From Fragum whitleyi (lineage: Eukaryota > Mollusca > Bivalvia > Cardiida > Cardiidae), in assembly GCA_948146395.1 (NCBI GenBank), contig OX411543.1, forward strand, positions 69,823,474-69,887,473: DNA of 64,000 nucleotides, written 5' to 3'. Position 1 is the first letter of the stretch. Every line of letters starts with the position of its first letter. The translations under genes were made by a program, and so were the position numbers. A model generated the notes under the pieces. The model was not told where the DNA came from and did not search any database. It worked only from the letters and a program-made list of their open reading frames with translations. Below, piece after piece: positions 63,897 to 64,000 of this stretch.

Positions 63897-64000
63897 TTTT
63901 TTGTTGTTGTTGTTGATGTTGTATGTTTGGGGTTTTTATTATAAAATTGTAGTATTTGTTTGAACTCTGATAAATCGGTTCATTTTACCCCAATTTACTT

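Overview
The window reads as nuclear DNA of an animal, most likely a bivalve mollusc. It is AT-rich, has long introns with GT-AG borders, and is densely covered by tRNA-derived SINEs, short inverted-repeat elements (MITEs) and elements with tandem-repeat cores. The mollusc call is an inference: it rests on the repeat style (GACGGAC runs followed by a GAGCACTTCGTGCTC hairpin, and SINEs ending in GGCGTAAAACC) and on the gene content. No bacterial-type operons, rRNA genes or CRISPR arrays are present, and no intact transposase or reverse transcriptase was recognised.

Two genes can be assembled exon by exon with consistent splice phases. (1) On the plus strand (10857-27761), a 12-exon gene encodes a predicted 626-residue type I membrane protein: signal peptide, NIDO (nidogen/tectorin) domain, ZP domain, RKKR furin-type site, transmembrane helix and short tail. 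It resembles a compact alpha-tectorin without the VWD/TIL region. A decayed copy of its exon 10 lies in its last intron and carries an in-frame stop. (2) On the minus strand (32197-28231), a 4-exon gene encodes a predicted 201-residue secreted SOUL/heme-binding protein 2. The two genes converge, with stop codons 469 bp apart.

Layout: 1-10.8 kb is repeat-rich (a TIR element, SINEs, an about 2 kb element with a 145-bp tandem core arranged in four-monomer blocks, a compound tetranucleotide microsatellite, and a MITE split by a SINE). 10.9-27.8 kb is the NIDO-ZP gene, with repeats in its introns. 28.2-32.2 kb is the heme-binding gene. 32.2-64 kb has no gene I can establish. It holds a 2 kb TIR element with degenerate internal repeats, dispersed and tandem duplications, MITE families in up to ten copies, nested insertions, and three or four orphan exon-like or open segments of low confidence.

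I see no functional link between the two genes beyond both being secretory. The most noteworthy biology is the compact NIDO-ZP protein and its duplicated exon. The most noteworthy genome structure is a set of elements that share the same kind of ends (5' hairpin, 3' GACGGAC run plus hairpin) but have unrelated tandem cores.
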